Source: Nonomuraea sp. SBT364 (GTDB lineage Bacteria; Actinomycetota; Actinomycetes; Streptosporangiales; Streptosporangiaceae). From it: a DNA stretch of 64,000 bases. The notes under the pieces were generated by a model that was not told where the DNA came from, did no database searches, and worked only from the letters and a program-made list of their open reading frames with translations. The stretch is from assembly GCF_001083785.1 (NCBI RefSeq), contig NZ_LAVL01000029.1, positions 1-64,000 of the forward strand. The letters run 5' to 3'. Every line of letters starts with the position of its first letter. The stretch's first letter is position 1. Both the position numbers and the translations under genes were made by a program. Shown here piece after piece: positions 7,751 through 16,502 of this stretch.

Positions 7751-8719
7751 ATGCTGGATCACATGGATCACCTGCTGACCACTCCCGCCATCGCCCAGGG
7801 CCTGCGCAAGGTCGAGACCCGGATCCACAAGCTGAGCGCCTCGTCGATGCTGCCCGGCATCACGCAGGGCGTCGATCACGTGGTGACGGCCGGAGGCAAG
7901 CGGCTGCGTCCGGCTCTCGCACTGGCCACCGCCCTGGCGCTCGGCAGGGCCCCGGACCGCAGGGTGATCACGGCAGCGGCATGCGTGGAGCTGATCCACA
8001 CCGGCTCGCTCGTGCACGACGATCTCATGGACCAGGCCACCCAGCGGCGCGGAATCCGTACCCTCAACGCCGACGTCGGTGACGACAAGGCGCTGGTGAT
8101 CGGTGACTTCATGCTGGCCAAGGCGGGGCTGGCGGCGATCACGTCGGTGTCGAAGCCGGTGGCCGAGGTGCTGGCGGCGACCGTGGTGGAGCTGGCCGAG
8201 GGGCAGTACCTGGAGACGGCGGACCTGTTCAACAGGGAGCGGACGCAGGAGAGCGCGCTGAGGTCCATCACGGGGAAGACGGCGGCGTTGTTCCGGGCGG
8301 CGTGCCTGGTCGGCGCGCTGTGCGCGAACGCCTCGCCGGAGGACCGGGCGCGGATGGCGGAGTACGGGGAGAAGTTCGGGCTGATCTTCCAGATCCTCGA
8401 CGACCTGCTGGACCTGACCGCCTCGGAGGAGAGCCTGGGCAAGCCGGTGGGCAACGACCTGCGCCAGGGCGTCTACAGCTTCCCGGTGCTCTTGTCGGGT
8501 GTGGACGTGACGTTGACCAGGGGCATGACGGCCGAGCAGGTGGCGGAGGCGCTGGACCGGCTGCGGGCGAGCACCATGGTGCGCGACACGGTCGAGTACT
8601 GCCGGGGGCTGGCCGCCGACGCGGTGGCGGCGCTGCCGGTGATCCATGACGCGGAGCTGGCCGATCTGCTGTACGGGCTGCCGTCGGCGTACATCGCGCG
8701 CTTCGCCGCCACTCCCTGA
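7751..8719 (+). CDS. Polyprenyl diphosphate synthase
   Basis: A 322-residue trans-isoprenyl diphosphate synthase. GGKRLRP near residue 48, the first aspartate-rich motif DDLMD near 94 and the second DDLLD near 218 are all present. The enzyme condenses isopentenyl units onto an allylic primer, and long-chain products serve menaquinone. The residue before the first motif is not bulky, consistent with a longer chain, but this is inference. A second ATG lies four codons in. It stands alone. Confidence 0.9.
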   Translation: MLDHMDHLLTTPAIAQGLRKVETRIHKLSASSMLPGITQGVDHVVTAGGKRLRPALALATALALGRAPDRRVITAAACVELIHTGSLVHDDLMDQATQRRGIRTLNADVGDDKALVIGDFMLAKAGLAAITSVSKPVAEVLAATVVELAEGQYLETADLFNRERTQESALRSITGKTAALFRAACLVGALCANASPEDRARMAEYGEKFGLIFQILDDLLDLTASEESLGKPVGNDLRQGVYSFPVLLSGVDVTLTRGMTAEQVAEALDRLRASTMVRDTVEYCRGLAADAVAALPVIHDAELADLLYGLPSAYIARFAATP

Positions 8720-8808
8720 CGATTTGTTGGTACCAATGGTAAGAATCCCCGTCATTTCCCAAAAAGTGTGCTCATACTGGGGCTAAGGGAGAATGCGGGA
8801 GCACGCTC

Positions 8809-9468
8809 ATGCGGAAGATACCCCCGGCGGACGGGCTCGGTCCGGCCCAGTTCCTCCAGTTGGCCGCAGTGGACTTCACCGGCATCTACGCGGTCCACCT
8901 CGCCGCCAAGGAAGAGCGCCTGAAGATGACCAGGCTCGCACTGAGCCTGCTGTCCGGGCCGTTCCTGGCGGCGATCGCGCTCACCAGCGCCAAGGTCGTC
9001 GACCCGCAGAGCCTGACCACCTGGCAGGGCGTGCCGTGGTACCTGTTCGCGCTGGTGGTGGCGTTCGGGGTGCTGGCCGTGCTGCCGTTCCTGCGCCTCA
9101 TCGAGGCGGTCAACGCGCACGCCAGGACCGCCCGGGCGATCAACAACTTCCGCCTCCTGTACGCGCCCCGCCTCGGCCCGGAGCTCGGCTGGTCGCCGAA
9201 CCTGCCGGTCGACCCGCGCTTCCCCGAGACGTACGCGCCGCTGGCCTGGCCGGGCGTGAACGTCATGGTGCTGTCGCTGGTGAACTCCGCCTACCTGACC
9301 GTCGGCGTGACCGGCCTGGCCAGGCAGCAGCCGAACGTGCTCCTGCTGCTGTGCGGCGTCCTGCTGGTGGCGCTGGTGCACTACTCCGTCTACTACGTGC
9401 GGTGCAACGTGTCCCGGCGGCGCCGGCTCCCCCGCAATCCGTACGATTTCCCGAATCTGGAGACCTGA
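8809..9468 (+). CDS. Four-helix membrane protein coupled to a thymidylate-synthase-like gene
   Basis: A 219-residue protein of unknown function. Hydrophobic segments lie at about residues 45-62, 78-98, 155-172 and 178-195, with a soluble segment at 100-150 (AINNFRLLYAPRLG and following) and a basic tail after RRRRLPRN. No signal peptide. Its stop codon directly abuts the ATG of the next gene, so the two are translationally coupled. A GTGTGCTC/GAGCACGC dyad spans the leader, and a TTGGTACCAA palindrome lies at 8727-8736. Confidence 0.7.
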   Translation: MRKIPPADGLGPAQFLQLAAVDFTGIYAVHLAAKEERLKMTRLALSLLSGPFLAAIALTSAKVVDPQSLTTWQGVPWYLFALVVAFGVLAVLPFLRLIEAVNAHARTARAINNFRLLYAPRLGPELGWSPNLPVDPRFPETYAPLAWPGVNVMVLSLVNSAYLTVGVTGLARQQPNVLLLLCGVLLVALVHYSVYYVRCNVSRRRRLPRNPYDFPNLET

Positions 9469-10086
9469 ATGCCCGGCCCTGCGGAATGGGCGTCATGTGG
9501 GGAGGCGTGGATCTGGTTGATGCGCCATGTGTGGACGGAGGGAGCGCTGGCCGACGACGACCGGGGGCCGGTGATGGAGGGCCCGTCGGTGCTGTTCGAG
9601 ATCGCCGAGGTGCGCCGGGACGACCCGATCGTCGAGCGCTTCGGCGACGCCGAGCGGCTGGCGCTCTACCGCAGGAAGTTCAGCCAGGACACGGTGGTGG
9701 AGCCGTTCAAGTACAGCTACGGCGCCCGGATCAAAGGGCAGTTGCGCTGGGCGGCCGACCTGCTGCGCGTCAAGCCGTACAGCAAGAGCGCGTGGATCTC
9801 GCTGACCATGCCGGGCGAGCCGTACGACTGTGTGCCGTGCCTGATCGGGCTGGCGTTCCGGATCAGGGAGGGCGCGCTGGTGATGACCGCCACGTTCCGC
9901 TCGCAGAACGCCTTCACCAGCTACCTCAACTACCTGCCGCTCGCGGACGTCCAGGCGGGCATGGCGAGCGATCTCGGCCTGGTGCTCGGCCCGATGCGGG
10001 TGTTCGTGGACGTGCCGCACCTCTACCTGGCCGACAGCACGCAGGTGCTGCGCGTCATGCGTCCTTGCCTGTCGAGGCCGCTGTGA
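9469..10086 (+). CDS. Thymidylate synthase-like protein
   Basis: A 205-residue protein with the thymidylate synthase fold pattern in order: YGARIKGQLRW, then PCLIGLAFRIREGALVMTA, then FRSQNAFTSYLNYL. These match the YG(x)QLR, catalytic PCH and QRSxDxxLGxPFN regions of ThyA. The catalytic Cys is kept, but the following His is Leu and the folate/dUMP-contacting residues after RS differ. It is therefore unlikely to be a housekeeping dTMP synthase; a nucleotide-modifying or sensing role is possible. It directly follows the membrane protein gene and overlaps the convergent MFS gene by 32 bp. Confidence 0.65.
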   Translation: MPGPAEWASCGEAWIWLMRHVWTEGALADDDRGPVMEGPSVLFEIAEVRRDDPIVERFGDAERLALYRRKFSQDTVVEPFKYSYGARIKGQLRWAADLLRVKPYSKSAWISLTMPGEPYDCVPCLIGLAFRIREGALVMTATFRSQNAFTSYLNYLPLADVQAGMASDLGLVLGPMRVFVDVPHLYLADSTQVLRVMRPCLSRPL

Positions 10087-11506
10087 GCGGGGCCGCGATG
10101 TCCTCCAGGCCGCGCCGTTCGGCCTTGACGCCGAAGATCAGCTCCACCACCCCGGCGACGATCATCAGGATGGCGCCGATCGCGAAGGCCAGCGCCGTGT
10201 CGCCGGGGACACCGCTGGAGACCAGCTCGGCGAAGATCAGCGGCCCGGCGATGCCTCCGGCGGCGGTGCCGATGGCGAAGAAGAACGCGATGGCCATCGC
10301 CCTGGTCTCCATCGGGAAGATCTCGCTGACCGTCAGATAGGCGGAGCTCGCCCCCGCCGAGGCCACGAACAGCACCACCGACCAGCACGCCGTCAGCGTG
10401 ACCGCGGTGAGCACGCCCTCGTTGAACAGCCACGCGGTGCCGAGCAGCAGCAACCCCGAGCCGACATAGGTGGCCGAGATCATCGGCACCCGGCCCACGG
10501 TGTCGAACAGCGGCCCGAGCAGCAGCGGCCCGAGGAAGTTGCCGACCGCGATCACCGCGAAGTAGTAGCCCGTGTGCGTGTCGATGTTGTAGAAGGTCGA
10601 CAGGATCTGCGCGTACCCGAAGGTGATCGCGTTGTAGAGGAACGCCTGCCCGATGAACAGCGACAGCCCCAGCACGGTGCGCTTGGGATAGAGCGCCACC
10701 ATGGTGTGCGCGATCCGGACGAACCCGATCGACTTGCGCTGGTGGATCGTCATCGACCCGGACGGCTCCGGCAGCTTCCCGTCGACCTGCCGCTCGACCT
10801 GCCGCTCGATGTCGTCGACGAGCGCCTCGGCCTCCCGGTCCCGCCCGTGGATGAACATCCAGCGCGGGCTCTCCGGCACGTGCCTGCGCACCAGCAGGAT
10901 CGCCAGGCCCAGCACCACGCCGAGCCCGAACGCCACCCGCCAGCCGATGTTGACGGGCAGGTCGTTCAGCAGCGGCACGGTCAGCAGCGCGCCACCGGCC
11001 GCGCCCAGCCAGTAGCTGCCGTTGATCAGGATGTCGATCCGGCCCCGGTGCTTGCTGGGGATGAGCTCGTCGATCGCCGAGTTGATGGCCGCGTACTCGC
11101 CGCCGATGCCGAACCCGGTGAGGAACCTGAACAGGAAGAACCACCACGCGCTGAACGAGAACGCGGTCATCAGCGTCGCCACGAGATAGACGATCAGCGT
11201 GATGATGAACAGCTTCTTCCTGCCGAACTTGTCCGTCAGCCAGCCGAAGAACAGCGCTCCCGAGCACGCCCCGGCCACGTAGAGCGCGGCGGCGACACCG
11301 GCCACCTGCTGCTGGGTGATGTCCAGGCCGCTGCCCGGCTTGGCGAGCTGGGCGGACAGGTTGCCGACGATCGTGACCTCGAGCCCGTCGAGGATCCAGA
11401 CGGTGCCGAGACCGATCACGATCATCCAGTGCCAGCGCGACCAGGGCAGCCGGTCCAGCCGGGCGGGCACCTTGGTGCTGATGGTGCCGATCTCCACGTC
11501 GCTCAT
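10055..11506 (-). CDS. MFS transporter, sugar porter-like
   Basis: A 483-residue transporter with twelve predicted membrane segments. FGWLTDKFGRKK is the MFS motif between helices 2 and 3, FRFLTGFGIGGEYAA is in helix 4, and RHVPESPRW begins the central cytoplasmic loop. It resembles the metabolite:H+ symporter branch (aromatic acids, sugars). The ATG at 11506 (MSDVEIG) is chosen because earlier codons would overlap the methyltransferase gene. It follows that gene by 43 bp on the same strand. The substrate is unknown. Confidence 0.88.
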   Translation of the reverse strand: MSDVEIGTISTKVPARLDRLPWSRWHWMIVIGLGTVWILDGLEVTIVGNLSAQLAKPGSGLDITQQQVAGVAAALYVAGACSGALFFGWLTDKFGRKKLFIITLIVYLVATLMTAFSFSAWWFFLFRFLTGFGIGGEYAAINSAIDELIPSKHRGRIDILINGSYWLGAAGGALLTVPLLNDLPVNIGWRVAFGLGVVLGLAILLVRRHVPESPRWMFIHGRDREAEALVDDIERQVERQVDGKLPEPSGSMTIHQRKSIGFVRIAHTMVALYPKRTVLGLSLFIGQAFLYNAITFGYAQILSTFYNIDTHTGYYFAVIAVGNFLGPLLLGPLFDTVGRVPMISATYVGSGLLLLGTAWLFNEGVLTAVTLTACWSVVLFVASAGASSAYLTVSEIFPMETRAMAIAFFFAIGTAAGGIAGPLIFAELVSSGVPGDTALAFAIGAILMIVAGVVELIFGVKAERRGLEDIAAPLTAASTGKDA

Positions 11507-11549
11507 AAGGTCACTGCGATACCCGCGTGACAACCGGCAAACCCGTCGG

Positions 11550-12236
11550 TTACGGCTTTCGCGCCTCGACGAACCAGGTCGCCGACCACGGTCCGCCGTA
11601 CCAGAACCGCCAGCCGGGGTCGCGCCTGCGCACCTCGGCCGCGCCGAGCTCGCGCAACGTCGCCTCGTACGCCTGAGTGTGCCTGACGTCGGCGACGAGC
11701 AGCAGCCCGCCGGGCCGCAGCACCCGGTACGCCTCCCGGATCGCCCGCTCGCGCCCGTCGAGGTCGCGCAACGCCTGGTTCGACACCACGACGTCGTACG
11801 ACCCGTCGGCGAACGGCAGGTCACCGGGGTCGCCGGTGACCACCTCGACCCGGTCGGAGACGCCCTCGGCCTCGGCGTTCGCCCGTACGACGGCCTCGCC
11901 GCGCCCGCCCCAGAGGACGCCCGTGGCCCGCCCGCGCTCCAGCCGCCCGGCCGCGATCATCAGCACCGCGCCGCGCCCGGACCCCAGGTCGAGCAGTTCC
12001 TCGTCCCCCTTGAGCCGCGCCATCTCCGCCTCCCAGACGGCGAACCTGCCACGCCGCGTCGTGTAGACATGGCTGGCCACGCTGGCGAGCGTGTAGCAGG
12101 CGCCGAACACGAAGGCGACGGCCGCCGCCGGGACATCGTTGACGTACGAGAGCACCGCCAGGGCGACCAGCAGGGCGGCGCCTGCCAGCAGCCCCGCAAG
12201 AGCCCAAGCCGCGTCGAACCCGTAGTTTCCACGCAC
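11550..12236 (-). CDS. Membrane-anchored class I SAM methyltransferase
   Basis: About 228 residues: two N-terminal membrane helices (roughly residues 8-30 and 35-58) followed by a Rossmann methyltransferase domain with LLDLGSGRGAVL as motif I and SYDVVVSNQAL as motif IV. The GTG at 12236 is preferred. A -10-like TATAAC lies six bases before it, indicating a leaderless transcript, and related proteins begin near GNYG. GTG at 12242 is an alternative. The substrate is unknown. Confidence 0.8.
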   Translation of the reverse strand: MRGNYGFDAAWALAGLLAGAALLVALAVLSYVNDVPAAAVAFVFGACYTLASVASHVYTTRRGRFAVWEAEMARLKGDEELLDLGSGRGAVLMIAAGRLERGRATGVLWGGRGEAVVRANAEAEGVSDRVEVVTGDPGDLPFADGSYDVVVSNQALRDLDGRERAIREAYRVLRPGGLLLVADVRHTQAYEATLRELGAAEVRRRDPGWRFWYGGPWSATWFVEARKP

Positions 12237-12364
12237 AATCACGTTATAACTCAAAGAATCTCTTGACCGGATATTGGCACGCCCCTTCCCTGAAGGCAGG
12301 TCATACAACGGCAAAGCATCACTAACGTGGGAGGGATTGGCCAGAAACGGGGGTTTGACCAGGC

Positions 12365-13774
12365 ATGACAGGCAAGGAACGCGGTTTCGGGCCCGGCACG
12401 AGCATCGCGCTCACGTTGGGCTCGGCCCTGCTCTGGGGCGTGGCACATCTAGCGACACACCGCCACAAGACCGGCCTCTTGCTCATGTCCATATATGTCC
12501 TGATGCTGGGCTTCATCCTCACGGTGCTCACCGCGTTCAGCGCCCGCCTGCTGTCGCTGGCCGTCCAGCCGCGCTGGATCACCGTGCTCGCCCTCGCGCT
12601 GGCCGCCCTCGCGGTCTCCTGGACCACCGTGATCATCTGGTCCTACATGCTGGTCCGTCCGGCAGCCCCGCACACCGTGGCCCGCGCGCTCAACGCCGGC
12701 CTGGCCATCGCCCTGTGCGCGCTCGTCCTTGCCCCCACCGCGTACGCCGCCCGCCTGGCCTACCTGTCGCGTGACGTCGTCCACACCCTGTTCGCGGGCA
12801 ACTCCTCCCCCGTCGTCGCCCAGGACCCGTGGAACGGCGCCCAGCGCGTCAACTTCCTGCTCATCGGCGCCGACTCCGCGCCCAACCGGCCCGGCGTGCG
12901 CACCGACAGCATGACCGTGGCCAGCGTCGACACCGCGACCGGCGCCACCACCCTGTTCGGCCTGCCGCGCAACCTCCAGCAGGTCCCGATGCCGACCGGC
13001 CCGCCGCGCGACCTGTTCCCGTACGGCTTCACCGGCGCGGGCGCGGCCACGCCCGGCCTGCTCAACGAGGTCTTCCAGTACGCCGAGGACCACCCCGAGA
13101 CTGTCCCCGGCCTGCCGGACGGCGACCGGGGCCCGGCGCTGCTGAAGGAGACGGTCAGCGGCATCCTCGGCATCCCGGTCAGCTACTACGCCATGATCGA
13201 CATGAAGGGCTTCGCCGAGATCGTCGACGCCATGGGCGGCGTCCGCGTCACGGTAGACGAGCCCATCGTGTACGGGCGGCACCGCGAAGGGCTGCTGCCC
13301 GCCGGCACCCGCAAGCTGAGCGGCGAGGAAGCCCTCTGGTACGGCCGCTCCCGCACCGACAGCGACGACTACGTGCGCATGGGCCGCCAGAAGTGCCTGC
13401 TCAACGCCGTGGTCAAGCAGGCCGACCCGGTGACGGTGCTCAACAGCTTCGAAGGTCTCGCCACCGCCACCAAGCGGGCCATCTCCACCGACCTGCCCCA
13501 GGACGTGCTACCGGCGCTGGTCGAGCTGTCGCAGAAGGTCAAGGACACCCACATCAGGAGCCTCAGCTTCGTCCCGCCCCTCATCAGCACCGGCGACCCG
13601 GACTGGCATCTCATCAGGCGCAAGGTCTCGCAGGTCCTGTCCGAGCGCCCCACCGTCGCCACCGGCCACACCGCCCCCGACGGGACCACCGCCCAGGGCA
13701 CCGCCCCCCACCGCACCACCCCCCCGACCCCCAGCCCCGAACGCCCACTCACCCTGGACAGCGCCTGCGCCTGA
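12365..13774 (+). CDS. LytR-CpsA-Psr (LCP) family protein
   Basis: A 469-residue membrane protein. Four N-terminal helices (about residues 15-120) lead to an extracellular LCP domain: NFLLIGADS and VRTDSM carry the Arg/Asp that bind polyprenyl diphosphate, and IDMKGFAEIVDAMGGV is the family core motif. LCP enzymes transfer undecaprenyl-linked anionic glycopolymers to peptidoglycan. The C-terminal 40 residues are a Thr/Pro-rich tail. It is divergent from the methyltransferase gene. Confidence 0.9.
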   Translation: MTGKERGFGPGTSIALTLGSALLWGVAHLATHRHKTGLLLMSIYVLMLGFILTVLTAFSARLLSLAVQPRWITVLALALAALAVSWTTVIIWSYMLVRPAAPHTVARALNAGLAIALCALVLAPTAYAARLAYLSRDVVHTLFAGNSSPVVAQDPWNGAQRVNFLLIGADSAPNRPGVRTDSMTVASVDTATGATTLFGLPRNLQQVPMPTGPPRDLFPYGFTGAGAATPGLLNEVFQYAEDHPETVPGLPDGDRGPALLKETVSGILGIPVSYYAMIDMKGFAEIVDAMGGVRVTVDEPIVYGRHREGLLPAGTRKLSGEEALWYGRSRTDSDDYVRMGRQKCLLNAVVKQADPVTVLNSFEGLATATKRAISTDLPQDVLPALVELSQKVKDTHIRSLSFVPPLISTGDPDWHLIRRKVSQVLSERPTVATGHTAPDGTTAQGTAPHRTTPPTPSPERPLTLDSACA

Positions 13775-13778
13775 CCCC

Positions 13779-13973
13779 GACGCGTCCGGTTCCCCAGCAC
13801 GTCCGCGGGTTCCCTCGGCGCGCCCGCGGCCTCCCTGGCGCGTCCGCGGATCCCCCCGGCACGTCCGTGGGTCGGCCGTCACCCCAGCAGCCATCCCGGC
13901 AAACCCGCCTCCCCAAGCGGACCGCCGCCCCAGCCAACCCATCACCCCAGGCAGACCGCCCCAGCCAACCCAT
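13779..13973. repeat. Degenerate tandem repeats between LCP and Rieske genes
   Basis: About five imperfect copies of a 20-22 bp unit around CGTCCGCGG..TCCC occupy 13779-13876. A 20-bp unit gaccgccccagccaacccat is then present twice (13920-13942 with a small insertion, and 13954-13973). No gene is seen in the 268-bp gap between the convergent LCP and Rieske genes. Confidence 0.6.
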
Positions 13974-14042
13974 AACCTGGGCGACCGCCTAGCGAACTCG
14001 TCCCGCAGGCCGCTGCCTCCGTGGGGCTGTGGTGTCCGACTC

Positions 14043-15152
14043 TCAGGATTGGGGCAGGAGGCGGGAGGCGAGGTAGCGCTGGAACTGCCACAGAGGCCGT
14101 TCGAGGTGGGAGAAGCGGCCCGCGGGCGGGTCGGGGTCGGCCGACAGCCCGCGCTGGACCCCGTGGATGGCCACCAGGTCCTCGCCCTGGATCACCCGCA
14201 GCCCGGCGACCAGCGAATCGAGGTAGGCCGGGAAGCCCGGCTGCCCGGTGGCGCCCGGCGGGACGAGGACGTGGAAGACCGCGTCGTGCGTCACCGGCCC
14301 GGTCGGCCACCAGGTGGCCCACACCGCGAAGCCCGGCTGCAACGCCAGGACGGTGTTGGGGAAGATCCCGGCGATGGTCAGCCCGGAACCGGGGTCGCCC
14401 GGGTCGGGCGTGTACATGGTGAACCAGCGGCCGTCGCACTCGTCGACGCGGGTGGCGCGGGCGGGCGCCACGGGTTCGAGCGTGTCGGCGTGGGTGCCCA
14501 TGTGGTGGTAGTTTTCGGACCCGTTCTCCAGGGCGACCTTCCAGTTGGCCGGCACCGCGTCCCAGCGGAGGGTCGCGGCGTGCGTCCAGGACGCCAGGTC
14601 GAACCCGCCGAGCACGTCGTCGAGGCCGGCCAGGTCGGGGGCGAGCGGTGGCGCGCCGGGGTCGAGGTTGAGCATGACGAAGCCGTGCCATTCCTCCAGC
14701 CGGTAGGCGGCCAGGCGGCAGGCGGCGCGGTCGAAGCCTGGGGCGCGCATGAGCGGCGCCCCGGCGAGCCGTCCGGCGAAGTCGCCGTTGAGCCGGTAGG
14801 TCCAGGTGTGATACGGGCAGGTCAAGCGCTTGAGCCGGCCCTGCGCCGGGGTCGTCTCGGGCGGCAGGATGTCCATGAACCGGTGGCGGCAGACCCGCGA
14901 GAGCGCGTGCAGTGCGCCGTCCTCGTCCCGGGTGAGGACCATGGGTCGCCCGGGCAGGTCGAGCCGCAGGTAGGCGCCGGGGTCGGCGAGCTGGTCGGCG
15001 CGGGCCACGCAGAGCCAGTCGCGGCGGAAGATCCGCTCCACTTCCAGGTCGTGGAACTCGGGCGAGGTGTAGGCCTCGGGCGGCAGCGTCTCGCTCTCGT
15101 CGAACGGCAGGCCGGCGATCCGTCGCACCTCGGCGGTGAGCTGGGTGGTCAT
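14043..15152 (-). CDS. Rieske non-heme iron oxygenase, large subunit
   Basis: A 369-residue ring-hydroxylating oxygenase alpha subunit. The Rieske [2Fe-2S] ligands are CRH near residue 88 and CPYH near 112. The mononuclear iron site is in NWKVALENGSENYHHMGTH near 205-225, with an acidic ligand in the C-terminal part. Overall similarity is to choline/betaine-type and aromatic oxygenases. A reductase partner is not in the window. Six residues (IAGIFP) follow the substrate pocket strand. It is cotranscribed behind the membrane gene ending at 15166. Confidence 0.87.
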   Translation of the reverse strand: MTTQLTAEVRRIAGLPFDESETLPPEAYTSPEFHDLEVERIFRRDWLCVARADQLADPGAYLRLDLPGRPMVLTRDEDGALHALSRVCRHRFMDILPPETTPAQGRLKRLTCPYHTWTYRLNGDFAGRLAGAPLMRAPGFDRAACRLAAYRLEEWHGFVMLNLDPGAPPLAPDLAGLDDVLGGFDLASWTHAATLRWDAVPANWKVALENGSENYHHMGTHADTLEPVAPARATRVDECDGRWFTMYTPDPGDPGSGLTIAGIFPNTVLALQPGFAVWATWWPTGPVTHDAVFHVLVPPGATGQPGFPAYLDSLVAGLRVIQGEDLVAIHGVQRGLSADPDPPAGRFSHLERPLWQFQRYLASRLLPQS

Positions 15153-15165
15153 AAGGTGTGCCCCC

Positions 15166-15849
15166 TCAGGTCTGGTAGTCGAGCACGATGCGGCCGTTGT
15201 CGGGGATCACCAGGCGGTGGCCGTGACGCCGGCGGAAGCGGCGTGCGTGGACGACGCCCGCGGTGACGGCGGCGGCGACGAAGACCAGCCCCGACAGCCG
15301 CACGAGCGGCACCAGGTCCGGCGGGACCATGCTGGTCACCACCGCCGACACCGCCGCGTCGAGCAGCAGCCCCGCTCCCCACAGGGCGGTGATCGTGCGG
15401 ATGCCGCTCCGGTAGGCCGGGGACGTCCGCCAGGCGGCCTCCCGCTCCGGCGCGCCGAGCTGCAGCGTGAGCTCCAGCGCCAGCGGCCGGGACGAGACCG
15501 CGGTGACCAGCGCCCAGCCGCCCGCGACGGCGCCGGTGAGCGCGTCTCTGAACAGCAGTAGCCGCGGGTCACCGCTGAGCAGCGAGCCCACGCCGGTCAG
15601 GGCCAGCGTGGCGATCGTGAACCGGTCGAGCCCGTCGATCCGCCCGCCGGCGATCACCTTGTGGGCCAGCGCCGCCGCGGGCACCACGGCCCCGGCCAGG
15701 AGCGCGAGCCACGGGCTCGCCCCCAGGGCACGCAGCCCGTAGAAGGCCGCGACGGGCACGGCCACGAAGACCACGAGCATGATGGCCAGCAACACCTGCC
15801 AGGACGCCGTACGGGCCTCCGGCCTGGTCGTCACGGTCATCGCGGTCAC
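15166..15849 (-). CDS. VC0807-like integral membrane protein
   Basis: A 227-residue hydrophobic protein with about six membrane segments and a basic loop (ARRFRRRHGHR) near the C-terminus. The pattern with SGDPRLLLFRDALTG in the middle resembles the VC0807 family, whose function is unknown. Start is GTG at 15849 or ATG at 15840. It lies 13 bp upstream of the Rieske oxygenase gene and is probably in the same transcript. Confidence 0.65.
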   Translation of the reverse strand: MTAMTVTTRPEARTASWQVLLAIMLVVFVAVPVAAFYGLRALGASPWLALLAGAVVPAAALAHKVIAGGRIDGLDRFTIATLALTGVGSLLSGDPRLLLFRDALTGAVAGGWALVTAVSSRPLALELTLQLGAPEREAAWRTSPAYRSGIRTITALWGAGLLLDAAVSAVVTSMVPPDLVPLVRLSGLVFVAAAVTAGVVHARRFRRRHGHRLVIPDNGRIVLDYQT

Positions 15850-15951
15850 CCCCGAGTCGATCCCCGATTGGTCACCCCAACGCTACGACGCGATCACCGG
15901 CCGTCACATCAGCCCACGGTCTGATCCCGGCTACATCCTTCGATTGACGCG

Positions 15952-16431
15952 CTAGACCGTTTCATCCAGGTTGTCCGCGTAGTAGGCGACGGCGCGCTCG
16001 TAACCGCCCACATGCCCGGCCTCGACGAGCAGCTTGAGCAGCTCCGAGACCGCCCCGCCCGCCTCCCCCGCGTTGTAGAGCGCCATCGTCCGGAACACCC
16101 GCAACCCCGGGGCGCCGGGGAACTCCTCCAACGCCCGGTCGAACAGCGCCCGCGACTCCGCGACCCGCCCCAGCACCCGCAACGTGCTGCCCAGCCCGGT
16201 GAGCGCGCCGAGCCGATCGGCGGCGCCCAGCCCGTCACCCGCCAGAGCCCGCTCGTAGTAGGGCACCGCCTCGGCCTCGAGCCCGAGCGAGTCGTGCACC
16301 CAGGCCGTCTGGTAGGCGATCTCCGCGTCCTGCGGATGCCGCTCCGCCAGGGCGACCAGCATCGACCTGGCCTCCTCCTTCTTACCTTCTTCACGCAACC
16401 GCACGGCTCTCGCCAAATCCTCATACCGCAT
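15952..16431 (-). CDS. Tetratricopeptide repeat protein
   Basis: A 159-residue soluble protein made of TPR-like helical pairs (LREEGKKEEARSMLVAL; AEIAYQTAWVHDSLG; LGSTLRVLGRVAESRALF). This is a protein-interaction scaffold with no catalytic motif. It is divergent from the P-loop ATPase gene at 16503 and may share its control region. Confidence 0.85.
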   Translation of the reverse strand: MRYEDLARAVRLREEGKKEEARSMLVALAERHPQDAEIAYQTAWVHDSLGLEAEAVPYYERALAGDGLGAADRLGALTGLGSTLRVLGRVAESRALFDRALEEFPGAPGLRVFRTMALYNAGEAGGAVSELLKLLVEAGHVGGYERAVAYYADNLDETV

Positions 16432-16464
16432 GCACCGAGTGTGGCATGATGGTGACTCGTACCA

Positions 16465-16484
16465 GCGGAAACGGTTTTCATAAT
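16465..16484. promoter_or_regulatory. Zur/Fur-like box between TPR and ATPase genes
   Basis: GGAAAC, one base, GTTTTC followed by ATAA forms an imperfect dyad. The right half matches the TTTTCATTA half of actinobacterial Zur boxes at eight of nine positions; the left half is weaker. It lies 18 bp before the ATPase start. Confidence 0.35.
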
Positions 16485-16502
16485 CATCGCCAGGAGGTTC
16501 CG

